Of a stretch of DNA of 64,000 bases, positions 32,470 through 42,469 are shown one piece after another (the stretch's first letter is position 1; each line of letters opens with the position of its first letter). The position numbers and the translations under genes were made by a program. The stretch covers positions 248,001 to 312,000 of the forward strand of contig NZ_JAQBNR010000021.1 in NCBI RefSeq assembly GCF_028288465.1. Direction: 5' to 3'. The stretch is from Ferruginibacter sp. Its GTDB lineage: Bacteria > Bacteroidota > Bacteroidia > Chitinophagales > Chitinophagaceae. A model generated the notes under the pieces. That model made no database searches, had not been told where the DNA came from, and saw nothing but the letters and a program-made list of their open reading frames with translations.

Positions 32470-33663
32470 ATGAGATTAAAACTATTCTTTTGCATCCTCT
32501 TCCTTTTTAATTGCAATAATTTATCAGCTCAAAATACAAAAGATATTTTGCAGCAGACATATAACAAATGCCAAACCATTCAAAATGGCTACTATGAGAT
32601 GACAAGGTATTTTAAATTTATGGATGCAAAGGATACAACAAAAAGTACTTCGAAGTGCTATTTTAAAAGGCTGAAAGATGATGACTTTGATCTTGCTGCT
32701 TTTCGTTACGAAGATGGAGGTATTTCACTTTACACAGGTGACGATCTTATAATAGTTCAGCCCTGGGACAGCACTGCAACAATTGTATCAAAAGCATTAT
32801 GGGCTAAAAAAATTCAATCGCAAAGCCGCAGCTACAAATTCTATTCACCATTCACAAATCAGAAATACCCCACTGTTCCGCATGATACTGATCTTATGGA
32901 TAAAAGATACATCTGCAAACTAATAGGAGAAGAAAATTTAGATAATGAAAGTTGCTTTCATATTCAGGTAGATGATACTCACAAAGACGAGACTTCCGAA
33001 AAGATGAAAACCATCCTGCTAGAATACCATTATTGGGTTAAAAAATCTGACTTTATTCCCATCCAATATTCCATAGCGTACAATAACGTAATGGATAATG
33101 ATACCATGCATCAATATGAACGGAATACTTTGAATAAATATGAAATAAACAACTTAAATGATGACAATATCTGGACAGTGAAATCACTTCCGGCTTTCTA
33201 TACATTAAAAGATTACACTCCTTCCAAAAACCCTGTTACTTTGACCAGGGGTGCAATTGCTCCGGAATGGGAATTGCTTTCATTAAAAGACGAAAAAACA
33301 AATCTAAACGATTTTAAAGGACAGCTTGTACTGATTGATTTTTTTACCAAATCTTGTTACCCCTGTATACTGGCGCTACCAGGTTTACAAGCCCTTCATA
33401 AAAAATACGAAAAGAAAGGACTAAAAGTTATTGGTATTGATATCTATGACAAAAAAGAAGATGGCATAGCCGCCTTTCTAACAAAACGTGGCGTAACCTA
33501 TAAGGTTTTGTTAGGAGGAAAAGTCGTATCGGAAGATTACCACGTCGCGGGTATACCCACCATGTATTTGATTGACAAGAATGGAAGTATAATTTTCTCC
33601 CGGGTTGGGTATGTGCAAGGTCAGGACAAAGAACTTGAAAAAGTAATACAGCAAAATCTCTAA
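32470..33663 (+). CDS. Exported TlpA-like thiol-disulfide protein with N-terminal domain
   Basis: The 397-residue protein has a signal peptide (MRLKLFFCILFLFNCNNLSA). A beta-rich N-terminal domain (about 25-250) follows, of the kind often found before thioredoxin domains in Bacteroidota. The C-terminal thioredoxin-like domain (about 260-397) has the redox pair C296-Y-P-C299 in TKSCYPCI and the cis-Pro loop AGIPTMYLID. It should act in the periplasm as a reductase or thiol carrier, perhaps in cytochrome maturation or in repair of exported proteins; the substrate is unknown. No partner gene is next to it. Confidence 0.88.
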   Translation: MRLKLFFCILFLFNCNNLSAQNTKDILQQTYNKCQTIQNGYYEMTRYFKFMDAKDTTKSTSKCYFKRLKDDDFDLAAFRYEDGGISLYTGDDLIIVQPWDSTATIVSKALWAKKIQSQSRSYKFYSPFTNQKYPTVPHDTDLMDKRYICKLIGEENLDNESCFHIQVDDTHKDETSEKMKTILLEYHYWVKKSDFIPIQYSIAYNNVMDNDTMHQYERNTLNKYEINNLNDDNIWTVKSLPAFYTLKDYTPSKNPVTLTRGAIAPEWELLSLKDEKTNLNDFKGQLVLIDFFTKSCYPCILALPGLQALHKKYEKKGLKVIGIDIYDKKEDGIAAFLTKRGVTYKVLLGGKVVSEDYHVAGIPTMYLIDKNGSIIFSRVGYVQGQDKELEKVIQQNL

Positions 33664-33732
33664 GGCGGCTAGTTCTTTTATCACAATGAATACTCCACTG
33701 ATTTGCTACATTTGAAAATAAAATAACCTCCC

Positions 33733-34740
33733 ATGTATTTCAAAACAAAAATATTTTTTTACGCCATGGCATTGCTGAACGGCTTTACTAACGCGAACGC
33801 TCAAACGATTCAACTATTAAACAGCGGTACAACAGCCTCCATCCGCGGACTTAGTGTGGTAAGCGACAAAGTGGTATGGATAAGCGGCAGTGGCGGCACG
33901 GTAGGAAAATCAACAGATGGCGGTGCAACCTGGAAAATGATGCAGGTAAAAGGTTTTGAGAAGGCCGATTTCAGGGATATTGAAGCTTTCGATGCGAAGA
34001 CAGCCGTCATCATGGCAATTGCTGAACCCGCCTATATTCTGCGTACTTCAGACGGCGGTGACAGTTGGCAAACGGTATATGAAAATAAAACAAAAGGCAT
34101 GTTTTTAGATGCTATGGAATTCTGGAATGAACAAAGCGGGATCGTAATTGGCGACCCCATTGAAAATAAAGTTTTTATTGCCCGCACTTTTGATGGCGGA
34201 AAAAAATGGCAGGAATTGCCGCCACAAAATTACCCTGTGACGGATAGTGGGGAAGCATTTTTTGCCAGTAGCGGTACCAATGTAAGAAAGCTAAGTAAAC
34301 AGGAAGCCGTGTTTATTTCAGGCGGTACAAAAAGCAGACTGTTCATCAGGGATAATAAAATTGATCTCCCTATTATGCAGGGTAAAAACAGCACCGGCGC
34401 CAATTCCATCGCCATAAAAAATAACCACACGTTTATAATTGTAGGCGGCGATTTTATGGCCAAAGAAGATACTACACAAAATTGCTGCATTACAACTGAT
34501 GGTGGTAAAACATTTACTTCCCCAGCAACACCGCCACATGGTTACCGAAGCTGTGTAGAATACATTGATAAAAATACCTGGCTTAGTTGCGGGCTGACAG
34601 GCGTTGACGTCAGTAATGATGAAGGCAACAACTGGCAATTGATCAGCAAAGAAGGCTTTCATGTATGCCGCAAAGCAAAGAAAGGAAATGCCGTATTTCT
34701 TGCAGGCAGCGGCGGTCGTATTGGCAAGTTGTCGAACTAA
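33733..34740 (+). CDS. Exported BNR/YCF48-type beta-propeller protein
   Basis: The 335-residue protein has a signal peptide ending near NANAQ and about five BNR-type Asp-box repeats: STDGGATW (about 62-69), TSDGGDSW, TFDGGKKW, TTDGGKTF and NDEGNNW. These build a beta-propeller like the photosystem-II assembly factor Ycf48 or bacterial sialidase-type propellers, but no sialidase catalytic residues are seen. In Bacteroidota such proteins are sometimes labelled oxidoreductase without evidence. It follows the TlpA-like gene by 69 bases on the same strand. Role unknown, location periplasmic or surface. Confidence 0.85.
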   Translation: MYFKTKIFFYAMALLNGFTNANAQTIQLLNSGTTASIRGLSVVSDKVVWISGSGGTVGKSTDGGATWKMMQVKGFEKADFRDIEAFDAKTAVIMAIAEPAYILRTSDGGDSWQTVYENKTKGMFLDAMEFWNEQSGIVIGDPIENKVFIARTFDGGKKWQELPPQNYPVTDSGEAFFASSGTNVRKLSKQEAVFISGGTKSRLFIRDNKIDLPIMQGKNSTGANSIAIKNNHTFIIVGGDFMAKEDTTQNCCITTDGGKTFTSPATPPHGYRSCVEYIDKNTWLSCGLTGVDVSNDEGNNWQLISKEGFHVCRKAKKGNAVFLAGSGGRIGKLSN

Positions 34741-34980
34741 ATTCAACTAATCCGTATTGAAAAACACAACGGTATTATACCACCAGATATCCAGTCTTCT
34801 GCCATACCAGGTCTAAAGCGAATATGACCGTGTGAACCTGATACATAAAAGGCAAAACAATAATACCCACGCATATTGATGCCAGCGAAGAAAACATTTT
34901 CATTGGAAAGATATGTTACTAGTGTATTCTAATCCTAAAAACACAATAATGCCTGACAGCAATGAGGCTTTATTACATAC

Positions 34981-35009
34981 AAAAAGCCGCTCCAATGGAA
35001 CGGCTTTTT
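34981..35009. terminator. Bidirectional intrinsic terminator
   Basis: AAAAAGCCG and CGGCTTTTT flank an inner TCCA/TGGA pairing. It serves the BNR-propeller gene (+) and the FKBP gene (-), which converge here. Confidence 0.8.
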
Positions 35010-35024
35010 GTAATACAAGATTAA

Positions 35025-36056
35025 TTATTTGTTAGCGGGCGGCTGCTGTTGCTGGCTCCTCATTTTTTGCTGCATTTGTTGCATTTGCATTTGCTGTTCC
35101 ATAGCTTTCTGCTGTTGTGCCATTTCCTCGGCCTGTGCCTGCTTCTGGCTGGTAACGTCAACCACTTCCACATCAAAAACTAAGTTCTCATTGGGTGCAA
35201 TTTGCGGAGCTCTGCCCTGTTCACCATAACCTAGTGACGAAGGAATATAAAAACGGGCTTTTGTCCCTTTTGAAAGCATCTTTAAACCTTCAACCCAACC
35301 AGGGATAACCCTTGGAGCTGACATCAAAACCGACAATAGTTCTGTATGGTGAAACTGAGAATCAACATTGCTGTCGAATGGTTTACCTTCCAGGCTTTTA
35401 CCAGTATACTTCATTTTAACACCAACTGAATCTGTTACTTTTTCGCCGGTACCTTCCTGCAAAATTTCTACATAAACACCTTTGGGTGACTTTTGTGCCT
35501 TAATATTTTTAGAAGCCAAATAATCTGCAAGTGTTTTGTCATCTTTTTTTAACTGTACCAGTGCATTTAATGAATCCTTAGTTCTGGCCATTTCCATTTG
35601 CAATTTATTAGCACTATCCGCTGCTTCCTTAGTAGTATAAATACTTACAATTTTATAGTAAGCAATGAGGCTACCACCTTTTTTAATAAACGGAGGAAAA
35701 TTTTGACCGCCTGACATCAAACTGTCTACAGATTGTTTTACAATAACACTATCCCCTTTTTTCAGCTGGTTAAATATTTTGTAATAACTACCCGGCATAC
35801 TTGCAGAATCCATTATTTGAATTGGATTGGCAGTTTTTCTGGAATCCATCAGGACAGTATCTTTTGAAGCACCGGCATCTTTATATGTTTGCACATATTG
35901 AATTTCAAAAAAGTTTCCGTTTTGTAATTTGTTGCCGGTACCCTCAGAGACGATTTTGTACTCCATCCCTTTTTCGCCTTTTTTAAAAGACCCGCCCCCG
36001 TTACAACCGGCCAGCAGTGCAGATGATACGGCCAGTAGATAAAAAAATTGCTTCAT
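35025..36056 (-). CDS. Lipoprotein with two FKBP-type peptidyl-prolyl isomerase domains
   Basis: The 343-residue protein has a lipoprotein signal (lipobox LLAGC, Cys 18). It contains a first FKBP-like region (about 33-140) and a second, better conserved FKBP domain (about 190-300) with VKMKYTGKSLEGKPFDSN, VIPGWVEGLKML and ARFYIPSSLGYGEQG. The C-terminal 40 residues are a Gln/Met-rich tail. It should fold exported proteins at the membrane. Active-site aromatic residues (Y and F of the second domain, W of PGWVEG) are present; the first domain looks degenerate and may only bind. It follows nrnA by 13 bases, so the two genes are probably co-transcribed. Confidence 0.92.
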   Translation of the reverse strand: MKQFFYLLAVSSALLAGCNGGGSFKKGEKGMEYKIVSEGTGNKLQNGNFFEIQYVQTYKDAGASKDTVLMDSRKTANPIQIMDSASMPGSYYKIFNQLKKGDSVIVKQSVDSLMSGGQNFPPFIKKGGSLIAYYKIVSIYTTKEAADSANKLQMEMARTKDSLNALVQLKKDDKTLADYLASKNIKAQKSPKGVYVEILQEGTGEKVTDSVGVKMKYTGKSLEGKPFDSNVDSQFHHTELLSVLMSAPRVIPGWVEGLKMLSKGTKARFYIPSSLGYGEQGRAPQIAPNENLVFDVEVVDVTSQKQAQAEEMAQQQKAMEQQMQMQQMQQKMRSQQQQPPANK

Positions 36057-36069
36057 GTTTTTTTTGTGT

Positions 36070-37089
36070 TTAAAATTGATAATTGCTTAATTGATCTTTA
36101 TTTTCTTTCATGGCTGTAATAAATTTAGCCACTACTTCTTCCAGTGTTTCTTTATTTTGTCCACCTGCTGCATTAAAGTGACCGCCACCATTAAAATATT
36201 TACGGGCAAAGGTATTTACGTCAAAGCCACCCTTGCTTCTGAAAGAACTTTTGCGTTCTTCACCGCGATCGATGATGATTGCGGCTAATTTAATTCCCTG
36301 TATACTCAGCGGATAGTTTACCAATCCTTCTGTATCGCCGGTCTTAATATTGTATTTAATTAAATCGGCCTGCGGGATGGCAATCAGCGCTGTATTGTAT
36401 TCGTAAAAGATTTCCATCCGGTTCAGCAACACATTGCCTAAAAAACGGAAACGGGCTTCCAGGAAATTATCATATAAAGCCTCGTGTATAGGGCCGTGAT
36501 CTAAGCCTTTATCCTTCAGCGTGGCCACCATTCTATGTACATTAGCGGAGGTTGCGGGAAAACGAAATGAGCCCGTATCTGTCATTACACCGGCATACAG
36601 GCATTCTGATACCGCTGGACTGATTTTATCTTCATGCCCGCTGGCCATAATAAAATCGTAGACCATTTCACAGGTGCTGCTTTTGCTGGTATCACTTTCG
36701 CCATAGGCAAATTTATCTGCCTGCGGTTCCTGGTGGTGATCTATCAGAATTCTTTGCGCAGCCGCATTGGCTAATTTTTCCTCCATCCGCTTCGTGCGGT
36801 TTAAGGTATTAAAATCAAGACAGAATATCCAGTCTGCGGCATCAATTGCCCTGTCTGCTTCTTCTGTTTGTCTTTCGTAATCCAGCACGAGTTTTGTGCC
36901 GGGCATCCAGTTTAAAAAACTGGCCCAGTTGGTAGGAGATATAACCGTAATAGTATGACCAAACTGCAAAAGAAAATGGTATAAACCCAAAGAAGACCCC
37001 ATGGCATCGCCATCCGGTTTCTGATGAGTAGTTATTACAACCTTTCTTGGCTGCAGCAATAAAGAAAATATTTGTTGGAGTGACTGCAT
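36070..37089 (-). CDS. nrnA: DHH-family phosphoesterase, NrnA-like oligoribonuclease/pAp phosphatase
   Basis: From the ATG at 37089 the protein has 339 residues; an open frame extends four codons to a TTG. The DHH motifs are complete: H22-x3-D26-x-D28 in THQKPDGDAMGS, CLDFN (about 90-94), D117-H118-H119 in LIDHHQ, and the DHHA1 substrate-binding GGGHFNAAGG near the C-terminus. NrnA hydrolyses nanoRNA and 3'-phosphoadenosine 5'-phosphate with Mn2+ in the cytosol. A TACTTTTG box (minus strand, 37106-37099) ends 10 bases before the start codon, so the transcript leader would be extremely short. Confidence 0.9.
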   Translation of the reverse strand: MQSLQQIFSLLLQPRKVVITTHQKPDGDAMGSSLGLYHFLLQFGHTITVISPTNWASFLNWMPGTKLVLDYERQTEEADRAIDAADWIFCLDFNTLNRTKRMEEKLANAAAQRILIDHHQEPQADKFAYGESDTSKSSTCEMVYDFIMASGHEDKISPAVSECLYAGVMTDTGSFRFPATSANVHRMVATLKDKGLDHGPIHEALYDNFLEARFRFLGNVLLNRMEIFYEYNTALIAIPQADLIKYNIKTGDTEGLVNYPLSIQGIKLAAIIIDRGEERKSSFRSKGGFDVNTFARKYFNGGGHFNAAGGQNKETLEEVVAKFITAMKENKDQLSNYQF

Positions 37090-37234
37090 AAAGCGGCGCA
37101 AAAGTAACTGAAAGTTTTTAGTTTTCCGTTTTCTGTTTTATGCGGATAAGCTGGTTTACCATTTTACTAACTTTTTTGGCCAGCAATACAGGTTTATTTT
37201 AACATGAATTTTCTACTCTGACACAAAAACGGTT

Positions 37235-37242
37235 TATCTTTG
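37235..37242 (+). promoter_or_regulatory. -7 promoter box of ndk
   Basis: TATCTTTG, an exact TAnnTTTG match, lies 17 bases before the ndk ATG at 37260, giving a leader of about 13 nt. A TTG at the right distance was not seen. Confidence 0.5.
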
Positions 37243-37259
37243 CGCCTCAAAAAGAAACT

Positions 37260-37676
37260 ATGGGTAACAGAACATTTACGATGATTAAACCGGATGCAAC
37301 TAGGAAGGGCCATACCGGGGCAATTTTAGCACAGATAAACGGCGCAGGCTTTAAGATTGTAGCATTAAAGATGCTCCATCTTTCTGCCCAAAAAGCTGGC
37401 GAATTTTATTCAGTACACAGGGAAAGACCTTTTTATGGAGAACTCGTGGAATTTATGAGCAGTGGCCCAATTGCTGCAGCCATATTGGAAAAAGACAATG
37501 CAGTAGAGGATTTCAGAAAACTGATCGGTGCAACCAATCCTGCCCAGGCAGATGAAGGAACCATCCGGAAATTGTATGCCGCTTCCATTGGCGAAAATGC
37601 CGTGCACGGAAGTGACAGCGATGCAAACGCCCTGGTAGAAGGAGACTTCTTTTTCAGTAAGCTGGAACAGTTTTAA
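37260..37676 (+). CDS. ndk: Nucleoside-diphosphate kinase
   Basis: Ndk moves a phosphate between nucleoside tri- and diphosphates through a phosphohistidine. The protein (138 residues) shows the start [14 protein letters not shown], the nucleotide-binding [16 protein letters not shown] and the active site H116 in NAVHGSDS. Length and motifs are typical. It lies between convergent-free neighbours with its own promoter and a perfect hairpin terminator behind it. Confidence 0.97.
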   Translation: MGNRTFTMIKPDATRKGHTGAILAQINGAGFKIVALKMLHLSAQKAGEFYSVHRERPFYGELVEFMSSGPIAAAILEKDNAVEDFRKLIGATNPAQADEGTIRKLYAASIGENAVHGSDSDANALVEGDFFFSKLEQF

Positions 37677-37741
37677 TTTTTTCCGGCAATCAGCCTTGTG
37701 TAATTGTTAGTATTTTTCTGGCAATGTTATCTTCACAGGGT

Positions 37742-37789
37742 ATATAAAATAAATGCCTGCGTCTTTAAACGCAGGCATTTATTTTATAT
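37742..37789. terminator. Bidirectional hairpin terminator
   Basis: Perfect 21-bp arms: 37742-37762 and 37769-37789 (core AAATGCCTGCGT with ACGCAGGCATTT), loop of six bases. It serves ndk (+) and the TraB-family gene (-). Confidence 0.9.
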
Positions 37790-37842
37790 CAACTTTCTAT
37801 TAATAATGCTGGTATCAACTATTACATTAAAACCTGCTGACA

Positions 37843-38733
37843 TTAACGGTTTTGGAGCGGTTGTACCGTGTAGCCTTCTTTGCGCAATAAAGCGATCAAT
37901 CCTTTTTCGCCAACCAAATGCCCTGCTCCCACAGCTACAAAAACAGGATTTTTTTTCATGATGTCTTTTAACTGCGTTACCCAGTTTTTATTGCGGTTGT
38001 TTAACAATAAATCTTGGTGGCTTTCCATACCCGATTCACTTTTTGAAAACAGGTTTTCCATTTCATTTAATTGCTGGTTTTTATAAACCTGCATCATCGT
38101 GTCAAAAGACTTTCTGTTCGATTCCATGCTGTCGATGGATTTTAATAATTCTTTTGCCTGCTCTTCGTAGGGAATACTATCAAAAACAGCAGCCTGGAAC
38201 TCCATTGTCTCCAATCCCCTGATTTCCTTTTTGTTGGTTTTAGCCAGTCTCACCAGTTCTTCCTCTACACCTGAAATTGTTTTACAGGGCATCATTTTAG
38301 GATAAAGTAAAGCTTCCAGGAAGAAAGGTTTCATTCTTGCTACAAAAGACAAGGATGTTTTAAGCGAATCTAAAAAAAACTGCCTCACTCTTTTATACTC
38401 CGTATCGTTGTACAATTGCTCCAGCGTTTTTCCATCTTTCATTGTCATCAGTGTAAAGCCACCGAGTAATGTAGCCGGATCGTCCATATCCATTTCCATA
38501 TACACTTTGTCAGCCCGTTTAACAGCGGTAGCTAACTGGTTGCTGAAATGGATATCATTTTTACACATCAGGTGAAAAGTACCAAAAATATAAGATGGCT
38601 GCTGCAACCCGTTGCCGCTCACCTGCCATAACAAACTGTTATTGTCTTTATTAATGAGTAGCTTAGGCAGCGCAGGCTGTGCATTGCAGGAATAAAACAG
38701 ACTTATCAGTAAAAGCGTTTGTATATATTTCAT
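37843..38733 (-). CDS. TraB/GumN-family lipoprotein
   Basis: The 296-residue protein has a signal peptide with a lipobox-like FYSC (Cys 16) and the TraB/GumN fold: YIFGTFHLMCKNDIHF near the N-terminus with the conserved GTxH, and AVGAGHLVGEKGLIALLRKEGYTV near the C-terminus. The paired GTFH and GAGH motifs resemble the metal site of the TIKI/PrgY/TraB hydrolase family, proposed to be peptidases. The target is unknown; it probably faces the periplasm. It starts 14 bases after the decarboxylase gene and is likely in its operon. Confidence 0.9.
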   Translation of the reverse strand: MKYIQTLLLISLFYSCNAQPALPKLLINKDNNSLLWQVSGNGLQQPSYIFGTFHLMCKNDIHFSNQLATAVKRADKVYMEMDMDDPATLLGGFTLMTMKDGKTLEQLYNDTEYKRVRQFFLDSLKTSLSFVARMKPFFLEALLYPKMMPCKTISGVEEELVRLAKTNKKEIRGLETMEFQAAVFDSIPYEEQAKELLKSIDSMESNRKSFDTMMQVYKNQQLNEMENLFSKSESGMESHQDLLLNNRNKNWVTQLKDIMKKNPVFVAVGAGHLVGEKGLIALLRKEGYTVQPLQNR

Positions 38734-38747
38734 GCACTTCCAATTTA

Positions 38748-40589
38748 TCAGGATAAAACACCATACAGGCTTCCCCCCTTGTTAAACAATTTGTCAATCT
38801 TCTTTTCAGTTGCTGCATCCTTAATAACAGGCGGTGCATGGTGTGGCTTTATACGGGCATCAAATACAAGCGGTCCGCTGCATCCCCAGTGTTTATTAAT
38901 GGTGCAGCTGTTGATACCATATAAATCATGGGATGGATTACAACGCGTAAATGCAATCCATAAAAAATTATTAAGTTGTTCGCTAATGAACGCTGCATCA
39001 TCACAGATGACCAACACAGGTACTGTTTGCAGCACATCAATGCTTCCCTGCAAAAGGGTATTTAATATTTCCATTTCTTTTGCAGCTGCCCGGTAATTTT
39101 CAAAGGGCCTTGCCTGTAAGGCTATTACACCGGGCATTACCAGTGATGGCCGTTCAAAATATTGCAGGTGTTGTAAACAGGATGGTATTTCTGTTGCCAG
39201 CTCTCTGATAATTTCTCCGTAAGCAGCCAACAGCACTTTACTGCCGGTATTTAGGGAAGTTCCGGAATAATCAAGTGTATCGATTGTGGTATTGGTATAA
39301 AAATGCACATCTCTTAAAAGATTGATGCGTTGTAAAATAAACTGCAGGTACAATTGAATATTACCAGTAGTAAGTTTGTTGGCGTCATCTGCAGTAATAA
39401 ATAAAAATTTGGCAAGACTTAACTGTCCTGTACCCAAAATATGATTGGCGATGGTTAATATCTCTGCAGGCTGTTTGGCCGGTGCATAAGGTGTGTATCG
39501 TTCGCTGCCAATTGCCAGCAGTAACGGATGTACGCCGGCTGCATCCACTGCATGCACCTCCTTCAATCCGGGTATTTCAGCCTGTAAAGCGCTCCCTGCA
39601 ATTTCATGTATCAGTTGCCCGAAACTGGTATCTTCCTGCGGTGGCCTGCCTACCACTGTAAACGGCCAGATGGCGTTTTTTTTCGCAAATACTTTATGCA
39701 CCTTCATCAATGGAAAATTGTGCCGCAGACTATAATAACCCAGGTGATCACCAAAAGGTCCTTCCGGTTTATTTTCACCGGCATGAACTTCGCCCGTAAT
39801 AACAAAATCGGCATCGGTACTTATACAAAAGTTATCTACATAAGTATACCGGAAACGCCGGCCACCCAACACGCCGGCAAAAGTCATCTCACTTATTCCT
39901 TCCGGAAGCGGCATCACTGCTGCTACGCTATGTGCCGGAGGGCCGCCTGCAAAAATGCTCACTTTAAGTGGTACCCCTTTTTTATCTGCCTTTGTTTGAT
40001 GAACACCTATACCGCGGTGCAACTGGTAATGCAAACCAATTTCTTTATTCATCTCATAGTTGTTTCCGGAAAGCTGGATGCGGTACATGCCTAAGTTGGC
40101 ATGCATGATTCCTGGTTGGTCAACATCTTCTGTATACACCTGTGGCAGCGTTACAAATGCGCCTCCGTCCATGGGCCAGTGATGCACCTGTGGAATGTCT
40201 TCTATTTTTATTTGCTGAAACAAAGCAGGCTTAACAACAGGATTTTTCAATGGCAGTGCTTTTAATGCGGCCACACCTGCAGAAAAATTGCGGATAGGAT
40301 GTTTGATGGCTTTTACCGGATCATTCTTTAATTCAATCAATTGCTGAACCAGCAACAAGGTATCCCGGAAAATAAATTTACTTCTTTGCAAAGTGCCGAA
40401 GATATTTGATGCAGCCCTGAACTTGCTGCCTTTTACATTTTCGAACAGCAAAGCCGGTCCGCCTGCTTCATGTACCCGTAAGTGTATAGCCGCCATTTCA
40501 AGATAAGGGTCTACTTCTTCTTTAATACGCACCAATTGCCTGTTTGCTTCCAGGTCTAGTAAACAAGCTTCTAAAGATTGATATGCCAT
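38748..40589 (-). CDS. UbiD-family (prenylated-FMN) decarboxylase, menaquinone-type
   Basis: From the ATG at 40589 the protein has 613 residues (a TTG frame reaches 11 codons further). The UbiD features are present: HWPMDGGAFVTLPQVYTEDV in the N-terminal domain, MYRIQ with R170, GGRRFRYTYVDNF, and GENKPEGPFGDHLGYYS with E276. The family uses prenylated FMN to remove a carboxyl group from aromatic or quinone precursors. Length and the C-terminal extension fit the branch assigned to menaquinone biosynthesis in Bacteroidota, where a UbiD protein acts in the futalosine or a related route. No other men or mqn gene is nearby, so the pathway role is inferred. Confidence 0.88.
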   Translation of the reverse strand: MAYQSLEACLLDLEANRQLVRIKEEVDPYLEMAAIHLRVHEAGGPALLFENVKGSKFRAASNIFGTLQRSKFIFRDTLLLVQQLIELKNDPVKAIKHPIRNFSAGVAALKALPLKNPVVKPALFQQIKIEDIPQVHHWPMDGGAFVTLPQVYTEDVDQPGIMHANLGMYRIQLSGNNYEMNKEIGLHYQLHRGIGVHQTKADKKGVPLKVSIFAGGPPAHSVAAVMPLPEGISEMTFAGVLGGRRFRYTYVDNFCISTDADFVITGEVHAGENKPEGPFGDHLGYYSLRHNFPLMKVHKVFAKKNAIWPFTVVGRPPQEDTSFGQLIHEIAGSALQAEIPGLKEVHAVDAAGVHPLLLAIGSERYTPYAPAKQPAEILTIANHILGTGQLSLAKFLFITADDANKLTTGNIQLYLQFILQRINLLRDVHFYTNTTIDTLDYSGTSLNTGSKVLLAAYGEIIRELATEIPSCLQHLQYFERPSLVMPGVIALQARPFENYRAAAKEMEILNTLLQGSIDVLQTVPVLVICDDAAFISEQLNNFLWIAFTRCNPSHDLYGINSCTINKHWGCSGPLVFDARIKPHHAPPVIKDAATEKKIDKLFNKGGSLYGVLS

Positions 40590-40658
40590 GCGGTTAGGTT
40601 TCAGTGTAAAAGTAAAACACAAAAACCATCAATTGGTTGGTAAGAGAACATAAAACTA

Positions 40659-41504
40659 TCAGTAAACATTTACAGGGCAGCCTGTTCTTGATTTTCCACC
40701 GTTCAAGCTTGAACCTTCGCCTCCATTTATTCTGACGCTGATTGTAAAACCAGCAAAGTAATACCAGTCTTTACTTGCGGGGTTTCCGCGGATGGTGCCT
40801 GCTGCAGGATAACTAAACGCAGGCTTTAACTCATCGGCCCTGAAAGCCAGCTCCACAGCGCGGGGACCATTATTGAGTAATAGTTGTGATTTGTCAGCAT
40901 AGGTTGTGCTAACATCATCAAGATAGTCGGTAAAGGTTTTTCTAAGGCCAATTTCAAAACCAACTCTTACCTGTTGATTCAATGCCATCCTGAGACCTGC
41001 GCCACATGGAATTGATACCCCTGTGAGATTGTATTTTTTACGGCCATTGTAAAATCCCTGTCCTTCTGTACCCAGGGGCTGCAGGTAAGCCTTCCGTCCA
41101 AGCGAGTCAAATGTGTATGGATTAAAATGGAAACCCGCAACACCGGCAAAGACATAGGGTGTTAAATCCTGGACCTTCAGACTGATCAAGTCGTACTCAA
41201 GCCCGAGTTGTATTTCACTTAAAGGAGAAGAAAAATTAAGGTTACGCGTGGCATTCTTGTTGGCTTTTTTATCATCGCCACTTATTTTACCCATTTTGAA
41301 CCCGGCTGTTATGAATAGCTGATCTGTTAATTCGTAAGCCACACCCAAACCACCGGCCAAATGTGCCTGATCAAAAGTAAATCTTTTATCTTGCAGATCC
41401 CCCTGGTAATTACTCATACCTGCAAAACCCGTAACAAGTATGCGTTGCGCCCGTGTAAAAAAAATAGTCCCCAAAAATGTCAGGCAAAAAAAGAATCTTT
41501 TCAT
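40659..41504 (-). CDS. DUF6089 outer-membrane beta-barrel protein
   Basis: The 281-residue protein has a signal peptide ending near TRAQ. Residues YQGDL near the start of the mature part are the hallmark of the DUF6089 family. The rest is a chain of amphipathic strands (LFITAGFKMG, SEIQLGLEYDLISL, LTPYVFAGVAGFHFNPY, VRVGFEIGLRKTFTDYLDDVS) typical of an eight- to ten-stranded barrel. The family is widespread in Bacteroidota and its function is not known. It lies 69 bases upstream of the decarboxylase-TraB operon on the same strand; whether transcription continues is unclear. Confidence 0.88.
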   Translation of the reverse strand: MKRFFFCLTFLGTIFFTRAQRILVTGFAGMSNYQGDLQDKRFTFDQAHLAGGLGVAYELTDQLFITAGFKMGKISGDDKKANKNATRNLNFSSPLSEIQLGLEYDLISLKVQDLTPYVFAGVAGFHFNPYTFDSLGRKAYLQPLGTEGQGFYNGRKKYNLTGVSIPCGAGLRMALNQQVRVGFEIGLRKTFTDYLDDVSTTYADKSQLLLNNGPRAVELAFRADELKPAFSYPAAGTIRGNPASKDWYYFAGFTISVRINGGEGSSLNGGKSRTGCPVNVY

Positions 41505-41723
41505 AGCGATGGTAAATTAAAGGATACATCCATTGCAACAATCATTCCCATTGTGTTTTAAATTTATGTTTACAAAATACATAAAACAATTTCTTAAAGG
41601 ATAGTAATCACTTAATTAAAAAAATATTTATCTGCCGTACTATCGCCATGGGAATAAAACTGCGCTTTTACAGGATTGAAACGCCAGTTACCTATCTTTA
41701 TTATATTAATTCTGAAGTGCACA

Positions 41724-42455
41724 ATGGATAAAAGTTTAAATAAATACATCAGTGAAACAGGTTTTTGTTCCAGGCGGGAAGCTGACAAATACATTGAACA
41801 GGCAAGGGTTACGATCAACGATAATATTGCCGTAAAAGGTAACCGGGTAATGCCGGGCGATGTAGTGGAAATAGATGGAGAACCGATAAAAAAGAAAGAT
41901 AAAATTGTGTACATCGTTTTTAATAAACCAGTTGGCATTACCTGCACCACCGATCTTAAAGACAAGCACAACATTATTTCCTTTATCAACTATAAAACCA
42001 GGATATTCCCGGTAGGGAGATTGGACAAGCCATCGGAGGGCTTAATATTTTTAACCAATGATGGCGATATCGTCAATAAAATTTTAAGGGCTGGCAACAA
42101 TCACGAAAAAGAATATGTAGTCACCGTTGATAAACCCATCAACAATGAATTTATTCACAAGATGGGCAACGGGGTAAAAATTTTAGACACGGTAACAAAA
42201 AAATGTATTGTAAAACAAGAAGGGAAAAACCGCTTCCGGATTATACTTGTGCAGGGGCTTAACCGCCAGATCAGAAGGATGTGCGAGGTACTGGGATATC
42301 ATGTTGAAACACTCAAACGGGTCCGTATCATGAACATTACACTGGCAGGGTTACCTGTTGGCAAGTGGCGCTATTTCACAGCCGAAGAAATAAAAACAAT
42401 TGAAGCAAATGTTTCATCGTCTGTTAAAACTGAAGACGGATCTTACTTTGAATAA
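41724..42455 (+). CDS. rluF: 23S rRNA pseudouridine synthase, RluF-like
   Basis: From the ATG at 41724 the protein has 243 residues; the open frame upstream begins with TTG and adds sequence unlike the family. An S4 RNA-binding domain ([21 protein letters not shown]) is followed by the catalytic domain with [18 protein letters not shown], where the Asp of GRLD is the nucleophile, and [18 protein letters not shown]. RluF makes pseudouridine at 23S rRNA position 2604. The closely related RluB, RluE and RsuA share the fold; the NHEKEY segment favours RluF. Convergent with rlmB, 14 bases apart. Confidence 0.9.
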   Translation: MDKSLNKYISETGFCSRREADKYIEQARVTINDNIAVKGNRVMPGDVVEIDGEPIKKKDKIVYIVFNKPVGITCTTDLKDKHNIISFINYKTRIFPVGRLDKPSEGLIFLTNDGDIVNKILRAGNNHEKEYVVTVDKPINNEFIHKMGNGVKILDTVTKKCIVKQEGKNRFRIILVQGLNRQIRRMCEVLGYHVETLKRVRIMNITLAGLPVGKWRYFTAEEIKTIEANVSSSVKTEDGSYFE

Positions 42456-42469
42456 AACATGCCTTGCAA